From assembly GCF_000717745.1 (NCBI RefSeq), contig NZ_JOBH01000005.1, forward strand, positions 1-64,000: a stretch of DNA of 64,000 bases, read 5' to 3'. Positions 1 through 8,316 of the stretch are shown here, piece by piece. The position numbers and the translations under genes were made by a program. Below the pieces are notes generated by a model. That model worked only from the letters and a program-made list of their open reading frames with translations. It ran no database searches and was not told where the DNA came from. Within the stretch, counting starts at the first letter, position 1; every line of letters begins with the position of its first letter. Source of the stretch: Streptomyces violens. GTDB lineage: Bacteria; Actinomycetota; Actinomycetes; Streptomycetales; Streptomycetaceae.

Positions 1-1
1 C

Positions 2-922
2 ATCAACGGCGAGGACCCCGGCCGCAACTTCCTGCCCGCGCCCGGCACCGTCACCAAGTTCGAGGCCCCCGCCGGCCCCGGCGTGCGCCTGGACGCCGGC
101 GTGGAATCCGGCAGCGTCATCGGCCCGGCCTGGGACTCCCTGCTCGCCAAGCTCATCGTCACCGGCGCCACCCGCCAGCAGGCCCTGCAGCGGGCCGCCC
201 GCGCCCTGAACGAGTTCACCGTCGAGGGCATGGCCACCGCCATCCCCTTCCACCAGACGGTCGTGCAGGACCCGGCGTTCGCGCCGGAGCTGACCGGCTC
301 CACCGAGCCGTTCCAGGTCCACACCCGCTGGATCGAGACCGAGTTCGTCAACGACATCAAGCCGTTCGCGGCGGCCGGGACGGACGAGGCCGAGGCCGAC
401 ACCCGTGAGACGGTCGTCGTCGAGGTCGGTGGCAAGCGCCTGGAGGTCTCCCTCCCGGCCTCCCTCGGGATGCCGCTGGCGCGCGCCGCGGTGGCCGGGG
501 GTGCCAAGCCCAAGCGCAAGGCCGGCAAGAAGTCCGGCTCCGCCGCCTCCGGCGACGCGCTCGCCTCCCCCATGCAGGGCACCATCGTCAAGATCGCGGT
601 GGAGGAGGGCCAGGAGGTCAAGGAAGGCGACCTGGTCGTCGTCCTGGAGGCCATGAAGATGGAGCAGCCGCTCAACGCGCACCGCTCCGGCATCCTGGAC
701 CCATCACAGCAGGGAGGACGGCGATGGCGACCGACACGGCGCAGGACGCGGCCGCACGCCCCATGCGTGCCGATGCGCGCCGGAACTACGAGCGGCTGCT
801 GGCGGAGGCGCGTACGGCCTTCACCGAGCGTGGCACGGACACCTCGCTGGAGGACGTCGCGCGCCGCGCCGGTGTCGGCATCGGGACGCTCTACCGCCAC
901 TTCCCCAATCGGACCGCGCTGA
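2..922 (+). CDS. Acyl-CoA carboxylase alpha subunit, 3' part, biotinyl domain truncated
   Basis: Biotin carboxylase/biotin carboxyl carrier subunit of an acetyl/propionyl-CoA carboxylase, running in from the left edge. The visible part holds the end of the biotin carboxylase C-terminal domain, a short Ala/Lys/Gly-rich linker (about 500-555) and the carrier domain with the biotinylation motif EAMKME; the acceptor lysine codon is 656-658. Normally about 30-35 more residues complete the carrier fold. Here homology stops right after LNAHRSG (about 690), and the frame reads into non-homologous sequence through the following tetR gene to a TGA at 920-922. The last about 75 residues are therefore not real protein family sequence. 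This looks like a deletion or rearrangement that joined the gene to tetR. The carrier domain would lack half its beta strands and is probably inactive. In S. coelicolor, as I recall, accA2 ends intact next to the deoR gene. Confidence 0.75.
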   Translation: MNGEDPGRNFLPAPGTVTKFEAPAGPGVRLDAGVESGSVIGPAWDSLLAKLIVTGATRQQALQRAARALNEFTVEGMATAIPFHQTVVQDPAFAPELTGSTEPFQVHTRWIETEFVNDIKPFAAAGTDEAEADTRETVVVEVGGKRLEVSLPASLGMPLARAAVAGGAKPKRKAGKKSGSAASGDALASPMQGTIVKIAVEEGQEVKEGDLVVVLEAMKMEQPLNAHRSGILDPSQQGGRRWRPTRRRTRPHAPCVPMRAGTTSGCWRRRVRPSPSVARTPRWRTSRAAPVSASGRSTATSPIGPR

Positions 923-1314
923 TGGGCGCCGTCTTCCAGGGGGAGGTGGACGCCCTGCTGTCCCGCGCGCGGGAGCTGGGGGACGCGCCGCAGCCGTGCA
1001 CGGCGCTCGTGGAGTGGCTGCGCGCGATCATCACGCACGCCAGCACCTATCGCGGCCTGTCGCGCGCGCTGATGGCGGCGCCGGCCGACGAGAGCTCCGG
1101 GCTGGCGCGGTGCAGCCGGCCGATGCGAGAGGCGGGCGAGGTGCTGCTCACCCGCGCTCAGCGGTCCGGTGCCGTGCGGCCCGATGTGGACATCCGCGAT
1201 CTGATGCAGCTGACCAATGGGATCGCGCTGGCCGCGGAGGAGTCGCCGGACGACCCGGAACTGGCCGACCGGCTGCTGACGCTCACGCTGACCGGCCTGA
1301 AGGCCGGCCGGTGA
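724..1314 (+). CDS. TetR family transcriptional regulator
   Basis: A 196-residue TetR-type repressor. The N-terminal helix-turn-helix lies at about residues 38-62 ([21 protein letters not shown]), followed by a variable ligand-binding half. A good ribosome binding site (GGGAGG, 712-717) precedes the ATG. The gene starts inside the run-on frame of the truncated carboxylase gene, so it appears to have been placed against the broken end of that gene. I do not see a palindromic operator at its start and cannot name its ligand. It is not at this position in the S. coelicolor order as I remember it, which suggests a local insertion. Confidence 0.85.
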   Translation: MATDTAQDAAARPMRADARRNYERLLAEARTAFTERGTDTSLEDVARRAGVGIGTLYRHFPNRTALMGAVFQGEVDALLSRARELGDAPQPCTALVEWLRAIITHASTYRGLSRALMAAPADESSGLARCSRPMREAGEVLLTRAQRSGAVRPDVDIRDLMQLTNGIALAAEESPDDPELADRLLTLTLTGLKAGR

Positions 1315-1338
1315 GCGACCGCGTACGAATGCTGCTGT

Positions 1339-1370
1339 GAGCGACTGGGACCCCGCGGTTCCCAGTGCTC
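1339..1370. terminator. Terminator between convergent tetR and deoR
   Basis: Inverted repeat with arms GAGC-g-ACTGGGACC and GG-t-TCCCAGTGCTC around a CCGC loop, with one bulged base on each side. It lies 25 nt after the tetR stop and reaches the deoR stop codon, so it can serve both convergent genes. Confidence 0.55.
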
Positions 1371-2358
1371 AGCGCCTGCGCGGCGCCAGGTCGGCGACCC
1401 GGCCGCCCTGTGGATCGGCGGTCAGTGGGGCCGAGCGGAGCTGTGGCGCGGCGCCGGGCGCCGCCGTCGGATGGCTGCGGCGCTGACCGGGCAGTGGTAC
1501 CTCCCTTCTCGGCCCCCGGCGGTCGGCCGCCGGGGTGCCCTCCGCGCCTCCCTGCCCCTGGGCGGCCGCGGCCGCGGCCCCGCCGGCGACGGTGATCTGT
1601 ACGCCCTGGTCGGCCAGGGCCTGCAGTTCGGTCGCGGCACGGTCGTCGTGGCCGGGTGGCTCGTCGGTCACCAGGCGGGTGATGACGTCGGTCGGCACGG
1701 TCTGGAACATGGTGTCCGTGCCGAGCTTGGTGTGGTCGGCGAGGACCACCACCTCCGCCGCGGCCTGCACCAGCGCTCTGTCGACGCTGGCGGAGAGCAT
1801 GTTGGAGGTGGAGAGTCCGCGCTCGGCGGTCAGGCCGCTGCCCGACAGGAAGGCACGGGAGACCCGCAGTCCCTGGAGGGACTGCTCGGCGCCGCTGCCG
1901 ACCAGTGCGTAGTTGGAGCCCCGGAGCGTGCCGCCGGTCATCACGACCTCGACGCGGTTGGCGTGCGCCAGGGCCTGGGCGACCAGCAGGGAGTTGGTCA
2001 CCACGGTCAGCCCCGGGACCCGGGCGAGCCGGCGGGCCAGCTCCTGTGTGGTCGTCCCCGCGCCGACGACAATCGCTTCGCCTTCTTCGACGAAGCCCGC
2101 GGCGAGATCGGCGATGGCCGTCTTCTCCGCGGTTGCTAGATGGGATTTCTGCGGAAAGCCGGATTCGCGGGTGAAGCCACCCGGCAGCACCGCACCGCCG
2201 TGCCGGCGGTCGAGCAGTCCTTCTGCCTCCAGTGCCCGCACGTCCCGCCGTACGGTCACTTCTGAGGTCTGGACGACGCGGGCGAGCTCACGGAGCGAAA
2301 CCGCTCCGTTCGCTCGCACCATTTCAAGGATCAATTGGCGACGTTCTGCAGCGAACAC
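1369..2358 (-). CDS. DeoR/GlpR family transcriptional regulator
   Basis: A 329-residue DeoR-family repressor. The N-terminal winged helix-turn-helix (residues 1-57, with SEVTVRRDVRALEAEGLL as recognition part) is followed by the DeoRC sugar-phosphate sensor domain (about 75-235, with VVGAGTTT and the conserved VVLADHTKLG). The last about 80 residues are a low-complexity Ala/Gly/Arg/Pro tail, longer than the usual 250-260-residue family size. Family members usually sense phosphorylated sugars. Its place beside nucleoside and deoxyribose genes makes it a candidate controller of the palindrome seen upstream of punA, deoC and add, but no copy of that palindrome is seen before deoR itself, so this is only inference. 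Confidence 0.85.
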   Translation of the reverse strand: MFAAERRQLILEMVRANGAVSLRELARVVQTSEVTVRRDVRALEAEGLLDRRHGGAVLPGGFTRESGFPQKSHLATAEKTAIADLAAGFVEEGEAIVVGAGTTTQELARRLARVPGLTVVTNSLLVAQALAHANRVEVVMTGGTLRGSNYALVGSGAEQSLQGLRVSRAFLSGSGLTAERGLSTSNMLSASVDRALVQAAAEVVVLADHTKLGTDTMFQTVPTDVITRLVTDEPPGHDDRAATELQALADQGVQITVAGGAAAAAAQGQGGAEGTPAADRRGPRREVPLPGQRRSHPTAAPGAAPQLRSAPLTADPQGGRVADLAPRRR

Positions 2359-2453
2359 GAAACTGACAGTAACGCCAACGACCGTCTGTTTTCAGCAGGT
2401 TGCACCAATTATCGGAAGTTGTTCGTCTGCGGTACCCGCGAGTGATATAGAGC

Positions 2454-2487
2454 GGGCGTCCGTGCGAACGTGTTCGCACGGACGCCC
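2454..2487 (-). terminator. Strong hairpin terminator after the flavoprotein gene
   Basis: Perfect 16-bp inverted repeat (2454-2469 with 2472-2487) with a minimal loop, starting 5 nt after the stop codon of the minus-strand flavoprotein gene. No T-run follows, which is common in Streptomyces. Confidence 0.75.
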
Positions 2488-2491
2488 GGAC

Positions 2492-3928
2492 TCACTCCCC
2501 GGCGGTCTTGCGCGTGTGCAACTGCCGTGCGACCTCGGCTATCGAGCCGGAAAGGGAGGGGTAGACCGTGAAGGCGCTGGCGATCTGCTCGACCGTCAGG
2601 TTGTTGTCGACCGCGATCGATATCGGATGAATCAGTTCGCTCGCGCGCGGTGATACGACCACACCGCCCACGACGATGCCCGTGCCGGGGCGGCAGAAGA
2701 GCTTGACGAAGCCGTCGCGGATGCCCTGCATCTTGGCGCGCGGGTTGCGCAGCAGCGGCAGTTTCACGACCCGGGCGTCGATCTTTCCGTTGTCGACGTC
2801 GGCCTGGCTGTAACCGACCGTGGCGATCTCCGGGTCGGTGAAGACGTTCGCGGAGACCGTCCTGAGGTTCAGCGGGGCCACCGCGTCGCCGAGGAAGTGG
2901 TACATCGCGATCCGGCCCTGCATGGCCGCGACGGAGGCGAGCGCGAAGACGCCGGTGCAGTCGCCGGCCGCGTACACACCGGGCGCCGAGGTGCGGGAGA
3001 CCTTGTCGGTCCAGATGTGGCCGGAGTCCTTGAGCTTGACGCCGGCCTCCTCCAGGCCGACGCCGGCGGTGTTCGGGATCGAGCCGACGGCCATCAGGCA
3101 GTGCGTGCCGGAGATCGTCCGACCATCCGAAAGAGTGACCTCGACGCGGTCGCCGACGCGCTTGGCGGAGGCGGCGCGGGAGCGGGACATCACGTTCATG
3201 CCGCGGCGGCGGAAGACGTCCTCCAGGACGGCGGCGGCGTCCGGGTCCTCGCCCGGGAGCACGCGGTCGCGGGAGGAGACGAGGGTGACGCGGGAGCCGA
3301 GGGCCTGGTAGGCGCCGGCGAACTCGGCGCCGGTGACGCCGGAGCCGACCACGATGAGCTCCTCGGGGAGCTCGTCCAGGTCGTAGACCTGCGTCCAGTT
3401 CAGGATGCGCTCGCCGTCGGGCAGCGCGTCGGGGATCTCACGGGGGTGCGCGCCGGTCGCGATCAGTACGGCGTCGGCGGTGAGCGTCTCCTCCGTACCG
3501 TCGGCGGCGGTCACCGTGACCTTGCGGGAGCCGTCCACGGCCTGGCCGGGCTCCAGCCGGCCGCGGCCGCGCACGACCCGGCCGCCCGCGCGGGTGACGG
3601 AGGCGGTGATGTCGTGGGACTGGGCGAGTGCGAGGCGCTTCACACGGCGGTTGACCTTGCCGAGGTCCACGCCGACGACGCGCGCGGGGCGGTCGATGTG
3701 CGGGGTGTCGTCCTCGACGATGATGCCGAGCTCTTCGTACGACGAGTCGAAGGTGGTCATCACCTCGGCCGTCGCGATCAGAGTCTTCGACGGTACGCAG
3801 TCGGTGAGCACGGATGCGCCGCCGAGGCCGTCGCAGTCGACGACGGTCACCTCCGCGCCGAGCTGGGCGCCCACCAGCGCCGCTTCGTAGCCGCCGGGTC
3901 CGCCACCGATGATCACGATACGGGTCAA
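2492..3928 (-). CDS. NAD(P)H-quinone dehydrogenase, LpdA-type flavoprotein
   Basis: Pyridine nucleotide-disulfide oxidoreductase fold of 478 residues: N-terminal FAD-binding GGGPGG, central NAD-binding segment GSGVTGAEFAGAYQALG, FAD contact AAGDC, C-terminal dimerisation domain. The motif that carries the redox cysteine pair in lipoamide dehydrogenase (CxxxxC) reads GGASVLTDCVPSK here: the first Cys is replaced by Ser. The C-terminal catalytic His-Glu dyad is also absent (TVYPSLSG). This is the pattern of mycobacterial LpdA, an NAD(P)H:quinone reductase, rather than a disulfide reductase. Start chosen at a TTG (3928) directly before TRIVIIGGG; a longer frame exists to 4159 but its extra residues are not family-like and overlap the divergent gene. 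Confidence 0.85.
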   Translation of the reverse strand: MTRIVIIGGGPGGYEAALVGAQLGAEVTVVDCDGLGGASVLTDCVPSKTLIATAEVMTTFDSSYEELGIIVEDDTPHIDRPARVVGVDLGKVNRRVKRLALAQSHDITASVTRAGGRVVRGRGRLEPGQAVDGSRKVTVTAADGTEETLTADAVLIATGAHPREIPDALPDGERILNWTQVYDLDELPEELIVVGSGVTGAEFAGAYQALGSRVTLVSSRDRVLPGEDPDAAAVLEDVFRRRGMNVMSRSRAASAKRVGDRVEVTLSDGRTISGTHCLMAVGSIPNTAGVGLEEAGVKLKDSGHIWTDKVSRTSAPGVYAAGDCTGVFALASVAAMQGRIAMYHFLGDAVAPLNLRTVSANVFTDPEIATVGYSQADVDNGKIDARVVKLPLLRNPRAKMQGIRDGFVKLFCRPGTGIVVGGVVVSPRASELIHPISIAVDNNLTVEQIASAFTVYPSLSGSIAEVARQLHTRKTAGE

Positions 3929-4157
3929 GGGTTTACGCCTCGCGCTCTCGTTTCCGGCCCACCCAGCGCGGTTCCGGCCGGGGGTCCGGGGGTCGCCCCC
4001 CGGGGGAGATGCAGTACGTACTCCATTGTCCCGCACGCTCCTCCCGTGGTCAGCGCGGGGGCCGCCGTACGGACCGCGCGCCTCATGACCGCAGGCCGGA
4101 CGCCGTGGCCCCGGCGGATCCACGGGACGCGGCCCGCGCTCCCGTACGCTCTGACCC

Positions 4158-4595
4158 ATGTCGCTCTACGCCGCCTACGCCGGCAACCTCGACGCGCGGC
4201 TGATGTCCCGCCGCGCTCCCCACTCACCACTGCGCGGCACCGGCTGGCTGAACGGCTGGCGGCTCACCTTCGGCGGGGAGCAGATGGGCTGGGAGGGCGC
4301 GCTCGCCACGCTCGTGGAGGCGCCGCGCTCGCAGGTCTTCGTCGCGCTGTACGACATCGCCCCGATGGACGAGGAGTCGATGGACCGCTGGGAGGGCGTC
4401 GGGATGGACATATACCGCCGGATGCGGGTGCGGGTGCACACCCTGGACGGCGACGAGGCGGCCTGGCTGTACGTCCTGAACGGCTACGAGGGCGGGCTGC
4501 CCTCCGCGCGGTACCTCGGTGAGATCGCCGACGCCGCGGAGTCGGCGGGCGCGCCGCACGACTATGTGATGGAGCTGCGGAAACGGCCTTGCTGA
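4158..4595 (+). CDS. Gamma-glutamylcyclotransferase-like protein
   Basis: A 145-residue single-domain protein of the gamma-glutamylcyclotransferase/AIG2 fold: N-terminal MSLYAAYAGNLD corresponds to the family YxxYGSN motif, and YRRMRVRVHT and LYVLNGYEGG match later strands. Substrate is not predictable from sequence. A TACGCT -10 hexamer (4145-4150) lies 7 nt before the ATG, so the mRNA is probably leaderless. The 229-bp gap to the divergent flavoprotein gene holds both promoters and a short GC-rich hairpin near 3985-4005. Confidence 0.8.
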   Translation: MSLYAAYAGNLDARLMSRRAPHSPLRGTGWLNGWRLTFGGEQMGWEGALATLVEAPRSQVFVALYDIAPMDEESMDRWEGVGMDIYRRMRVRVHTLDGDEAAWLYVLNGYEGGLPSARYLGEIADAAESAGAPHDYVMELRKRPC

Positions 4596-4663
4596 GGGGC
4601 TGACGGGGCCCGGTTCGTAGGAAGCCACAAATGGGGCCGCCGAAGGTCCGTGACGAGACACAT

Positions 4664-4675
4664 CTACGCGCGTAG
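4664..4675. promoter_or_regulatory. Nucleoside-regulon palindrome A, punA promoter
   Basis: Perfect 12-bp palindrome CTACGCGCGTAG, centred about 31 nt before the punA start and so over the -35 region. A possible -10, TACCCT (4688-4693), ends 7 nt before the GTG start, implying a leaderless transcript. The same 12-mer recurs upstream of deoC and add. Its binding protein is unknown to me. Confidence 0.7.
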
Positions 4676-4700
4676 GCGATTACCGGCTACCCTCGTCCGC

Positions 4701-5528
4701 GTGAACGCATCAGTTACCCCGGACCTGGACCTGGCGAGCGACCCCCGTGCCGCCGCCGACGCCGCCGCCGACCGCCTGCGCGAGCTGACCGGCGCCGAGA
4801 CCCACGACGTTGCCCTGGTCATGGGCTCGGGCTGGGCCCCGGCCGCCGAGGCGCTGGGCGAGCCCGAGCACGAATTCCCCGTCACCGAGCTGCCGGGCTT
4901 CCCGCCCCCGGCCGTGGAGGGCCACGGCGGCAAGATCCGCTCGTACGCCCTCGGCGACAAGCGCGCACTGGTCTTCCTCGGCCGGACGCATTACTACGAG
5001 GGCCGCGGAGTGGCGGCGGTCTCGCACGGCGTCCGTACCGCCGTGGCCGCCGGCTGCAAGACGATCGTCCTCACCAACGGCTGCGGCGGCCTGCGCGAGG
5101 GCATGCGCCCCGGCCAGCCGGTCCTCATCAGCGACCACCTGAACCTCACCGCCACCTCCCCCATCGTCGGCGCGAACTTCGTCGACCTGACCGACCTGTA
5201 CTCGCCGCGGCTGCGCGCGCTGTGCAAGGAGGTCGACCCGACCCTGGAAGAGGGCGTCTACGCCCAGTTCCCCGGGCCGCACTACGAGACCCCCGCCGAG
5301 ATCCGCATGATCCGCACGCTGGGCGCCGACCTGGTCGGCATGTCCACCGTGCTGGAGGCCATCGCCGCACGTGAGGCGGGCGCCGAGGTGCTGGGCCTGT
5401 CCCTGGTGACCAACCTCGCCGCGGGCATGACCGGCGAGCCGCTCAACCACGAAGAGGTGCTCCAGGCCGGCCGCGACTCCGCGACCCGCATGGGCAGCCT
5501 GCTCGGTCAGGTGCTCGGCAAGATCTGA
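4701..5528 (+). CDS. punA: Purine-nucleoside phosphorylase
   Basis: Trimeric PNP of the PunA/XapA family, 275 residues: phosphorolysis of purine (deoxy)ribonucleosides to base and (deoxy)ribose 1-phosphate. Visible family motifs are the N-terminal phosphate-binding [11 protein letters not shown], the TNGCGGL segment, the hallmark [15 protein letters not shown] and the VGMSTVLE purine-site segment. GTG at 4701 is chosen because the upstream palindrome and -10 hexamer place transcription start at that codon; a longer frame from 4650 would run through the operator. The neighbouring mutase, deoC, add, deoA and cdd complete the salvage route. Confidence 0.93.
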   Translation: MNASVTPDLDLASDPRAAADAAADRLRELTGAETHDVALVMGSGWAPAAEALGEPEHEFPVTELPGFPPPAVEGHGGKIRSYALGDKRALVFLGRTHYYEGRGVAAVSHGVRTAVAAGCKTIVLTNGCGGLREGMRPGQPVLISDHLNLTATSPIVGANFVDLTDLYSPRLRALCKEVDPTLEEGVYAQFPGPHYETPAEIRMIRTLGADLVGMSTVLEAIAAREAGAEVLGLSLVTNLAAGMTGEPLNHEEVLQAGRDSATRMGSLLGQVLGKI

Positions 5529-5539
5529 TCCGGCGGTAC

Positions 5540-5564
5540 GGAACCGGCCGGTGCGGCCGGTTCC
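5540..5564 (+). terminator. Terminator after punA
   Basis: Ten-bp perfect stem GGAACCGGCC/GGCCGGTTCC with a 5-nt loop, 12 nt after the punA stop, flanked by a further GGCGG/CCGCC pairing. The rest of the 267-bp gap up to the mutase gene shows repeated CCGTACG/GCACGC blocks but no gene. Confidence 0.6.
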
Positions 5565-5795
5565 CGCCGTCCGCGCCGGGCGCGGGGTATGGGTTACGCA
5601 CCGGGGCACGCGCCGCCCTGTACGCCTTGGGCACGCCGTCCCCGTACGCCCGGGCACGCGCCGCACGCGTGCGCCCCGGGAAGGGAACCAGGGCGCACGC
5701 CGGCCCGTCCGTAGGGCACGCACGCCCCGGTCCCGTACCGCACCCGCACCGCACCCACAGGCACCCCTCACGCACCCACAGGCAGGAGCATCACC

Positions 5796-7469
5796 GTGGC
5801 AACCGTCCCCGAGGAGCTGGCCGGCCGGGCGAAGGTCTGGCTGGCCGAGGACCCCGACCCGGAGACCCGCGAAGAGCTGGCCAAGCTCATCGCGACCGAG
5901 GACACCGACGAGCTGGCGGAGCGGTTCGCCGGCACCCTGCAGTTCGGCACCGCGGGGCTCCGCGGCGAGCTGGGCGCCGGCCCGATGCGGATGAACCGCG
6001 CCGTCGTCATCCGCGCCGCCGCCGGGCTCGCCGCGTACCTCAAGGACCAGGGCCAGGGCGACGGCCTGGTCGTCATCGGCTACGACGCGCGCCACAAGAG
6101 CGCCGACTTCGCCCGGGACACCGCCGCGGTGATGGTGGGCGCCGGCCTGAAGGCCGCGCTGCTCCCCCGCCCGCTGCCCACGCCCGTACTCGCCTTCGCG
6201 ATCCGGCATCTGGGCGCGGTGGCCGGCGTCGAGGTCACCGCCAGCCACAACCCGCCCCGCGACAACGGCTACAAGGTCTACCTCGGCGACGGCTCGCAGA
6301 TCGTGCCGCCCGCCGACGGCGAGATCGCGGCCCGCATCGCCGCGGTCGGCCCGCTCACCGACGTACCCCGCCCGGAGGACGGCTGGGACGTGCTCGGCGA
6401 GGACGTCCTGCAGGCGTACCTGGCCCGTACGGAGGCGGTCCTGGCCCCCGGCTCGCCGCGGGACACCCGCGTCGTCTACACGCCGATGCACGGCGTCGGC
6501 CGCGACGTCCTGGTGGCCGCGTTCGAGCGGGCCGGATTCCCGGCGCCGGTCGTCGTGGCCGAGCAGGCCGACCCCGACCCGGACTTCCCTACGGTCGCGT
6601 TCCCCAACCCCGAGGAGCCGGGGGCGATGGACCTGGCCTTCGAGGCGGCCCGTACGGCCGCTCAGGCCCCGGACATCGTCATCGCCAACGACCCGGACGC
6701 GGACCGCTGCGCCGTGGCCGTACCGGCCCCGGAGACGCCCTCGGGCTGGCGGATGCTGCGCGGTGACGAGGTCGGCGCGCTGCTCGCCGCGCACGTGGTC
6801 GGCTCGGGCGCGCAGGGCACGCTCGCCACGACGATCGTCTCCTCCTCGCTGCTCTCCCGGATCGCCGCGGCGGCCGGCCTGCCGTACACCGAGACGCTGA
6901 CCGGCTTCAAGTGGCTGGCCCGCGTCGACGGCCTGCGGTACGCCTTCGAGGAGGCGCTGGGCTACGCGGTGGACCCGGCCGGGGTGCGGGACAAGGACGG
7001 CATCACGGCAGCCCTGCTGATCACCGAGCTCGCGGCCGTCCTCAAGCGGGACGGGCGCACGCTCACCGACCTGCTGGACGACCTGGCGGTGGAGCACGGG
7101 CTGCACGCCACGGACCAGCTCTCCGTCCGTGTCGAGGACCTGTCCGTCATCGCCGACGCGATGCGCAAGCTGCGCGAACAGCCGCCGGCCGCGCTCGGCG
7201 GGCTCGCGGTGGCCGCGGCCGAAGACCTGTCGCAGGGAACGGAGACGCTGCCCCCGACCGACGGCCTGCGGTACACGCTGTCCGGGGCCGGCGAGGTGGC
7301 CGCGGGCCGGGTCGTCGTCCGCCCCAGCGGCACGGAGCCGAAGCTGAAGTGCTACCTGGAGGCCGTGGTCCCGGTCGCGTCACGTGACGCGCTTCCCGAG
7401 GCCCGCCGCACGGCCGACGCGGCACTGGCCGCGGTGAAGGCCGACCTGTCGGCCGCCGCCGGGCTCTGA
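5796..7469 (+). CDS. Phosphohexomutase/phosphopentomutase family protein
   Basis: Alpha-D-phosphohexomutase superfamily, 557 residues, of the long PGM2-like type often annotated phosphomannomutase. All four active-site loops are present: phosphoserine loop TASHNPPRDNGYK (Ser150), metal loop DPDADR (299-304), sugar-binding GFKW, and phosphate-binding RPSGTEPK near the C-terminus. It starts at GTG 5796 with AGGAG at 5784-5788. Lying between punA and deoC, it could convert (deoxy)ribose 1-phosphate to the 5-phosphate that DeoC needs, the role of PGM2-type phosphopentomutases; this is inferred from context. No copy of the nucleoside palindrome precedes it. Confidence 0.88.
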   Translation: MATVPEELAGRAKVWLAEDPDPETREELAKLIATEDTDELAERFAGTLQFGTAGLRGELGAGPMRMNRAVVIRAAAGLAAYLKDQGQGDGLVVIGYDARHKSADFARDTAAVMVGAGLKAALLPRPLPTPVLAFAIRHLGAVAGVEVTASHNPPRDNGYKVYLGDGSQIVPPADGEIAARIAAVGPLTDVPRPEDGWDVLGEDVLQAYLARTEAVLAPGSPRDTRVVYTPMHGVGRDVLVAAFERAGFPAPVVVAEQADPDPDFPTVAFPNPEEPGAMDLAFEAARTAAQAPDIVIANDPDADRCAVAVPAPETPSGWRMLRGDEVGALLAAHVVGSGAQGTLATTIVSSSLLSRIAAAAGLPYTETLTGFKWLARVDGLRYAFEEALGYAVDPAGVRDKDGITAALLITELAAVLKRDGRTLTDLLDDLAVEHGLHATDQLSVRVEDLSVIADAMRKLREQPPAALGGLAVAAAEDLSQGTETLPPTDGLRYTLSGAGEVAAGRVVVRPSGTEPKLKCYLEAVVPVASRDALPEARRTADAALAAVKADLSAAAGL

Positions 7470-7476
7470 GCCGCCC

Positions 7477-7508
7477 GGGGGGGGGACGGGCCGCCAGGCC
7501 CGCCCCCC
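7477..7508 (+). terminator. Terminator after the mutase gene
   Basis: GC-only stem of a G-run plus CGGGCC paired with GGCCCG plus a C-run, GCCA loop, one bulged A, starting 7 nt after the stop codon. Confidence 0.55.
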
Positions 7509-7589
7509 TCAGGGGCGCGGGGAACTGCGCGACCGGCCACAACGCCGCGGCACCCGGGGTCAGGGAAGCACCCCCCACCCCCGCTGCCG

Positions 7590-8204
7590 CTACAGCGCAA
7601 GCACCACAAGCCCGATCGCGCCCACCACGATCGGCACGATGATCTCGTACATCCAACGAACCGTAACGGCCCCCTGAGCCGTCTCCCGGCCGGAATTCCG
7701 CTCCCGCAACTCCCGCAGCTCGTCCAGCGCCTGGTCCGCCGACGCACGCCGCACCTCGACCGGCTCCTCGCCGCGCCCCGCGGCCCCCGCGGCCTTCGCC
7801 GAGGCCCGGTTCGCCCGCTTGCGCTGCCGCAGCGAGACCGGGATCGACCAGAGCTGGTACTTCTTGTCGCCCGCGAACACCTCGCAGGAGAAGGACGCGC
7901 GCAGGTCGTCCACCGCGGCCCAGGGCAGCACGATGGTGCGGAAGGGGTTCCGTACGGTGAGCCGGTCCTCGTTCGCGCGGACCACGGGCCGCAGCGTGAA
8001 CGCGGCCACCAGCGGCACGGCGAACAGCAGTCCGGCCACCGCCAGCAGGCGGGTGCGCGCGGTGCCGTGCACCAGCGCGTCGATGCCCAGCCAGGCGAGC
8101 AGCGCGAGCAGCAGGACGCCGCCGACGAGGGCGGCGGGCGACCGGTAACTGCGGTCCGCGTAGGGCTGCGTGGGCGTACGGGAGGAGTTGTCCGGGCTCG
8201 TCAT
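7590..8204 (-). CDS. PH domain-containing membrane protein
   Basis: A 204-residue membrane protein. Two adjacent hydrophobic segments (about residues 25-45 and 50-70) are followed by a bacterial PH-like domain (RPVVRANEDRLTVRNPFRTIVLPWAAVDDL), a basic Arg/Ala linker and a third C-terminal hydrophobic helix. Such PH proteins occur widely in actinobacterial membranes without a settled role. ATG 8204 is chosen; the frame continues upstream without family sequence. It is divergent from deoC, and its promoter must share the 112-bp gap that holds the palindrome, so it might be affected by the same regulator. Confidence 0.75.
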   Translation of the reverse strand: MTSPDNSSRTPTQPYADRSYRSPAALVGGVLLLALLAWLGIDALVHGTARTRLLAVAGLLFAVPLVAAFTLRPVVRANEDRLTVRNPFRTIVLPWAAVDDLRASFSCEVFAGDKKYQLWSIPVSLRQRKRANRASAKAAGAAGRGEEPVEVRRASADQALDELRELRERNSGRETAQGAVTVRWMYEIIVPIVVGAIGLVVLAL

Positions 8205-8291
8205 AGGGGCGATTGTGCCCGAGAGTCCGGCATCCGGACGTTGCGGTCCGGCATCGATGCACAACCGCCCGACGGCGGGGGTGTCCTGTCA

Positions 8292-8303
8292 CTACGCGCG
8301 TAG
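8292..8303. promoter_or_regulatory. Nucleoside-regulon palindrome B, deoC promoter
   Basis: Perfect copy of CTACGCGCGTAG. It ends 2 nt before a -10 hexamer TATGCT (8305-8310), which in turn lies 6 nt before the GTG start of deoC. The operator therefore fills the -35/-10 spacer, a position expected for repression, and the transcript is probably leaderless. Confidence 0.75.
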
Positions 8304-8316
8304 ATATGCTCCCCTC

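Noticed and set aside
2372..2455. Possible nucleoside-type operator before deoR
   Set aside because: No CTACG/CGTAG arms found in the deoR upstream region.
3979..4008. Short GC-rich hairpin CCGGGGG/CCCCCGG between the flavoprotein and GGCT-like genes
   Set aside because: It lies upstream of both divergent genes, so it is not a terminator, and such blocks are common background in Streptomyces.
4710..7106. Long minus-strand frame opposite punA and the mutase
   Set aside because: Composition is a third-position-GC shadow without any domain; both genes on the plus strand are certain.
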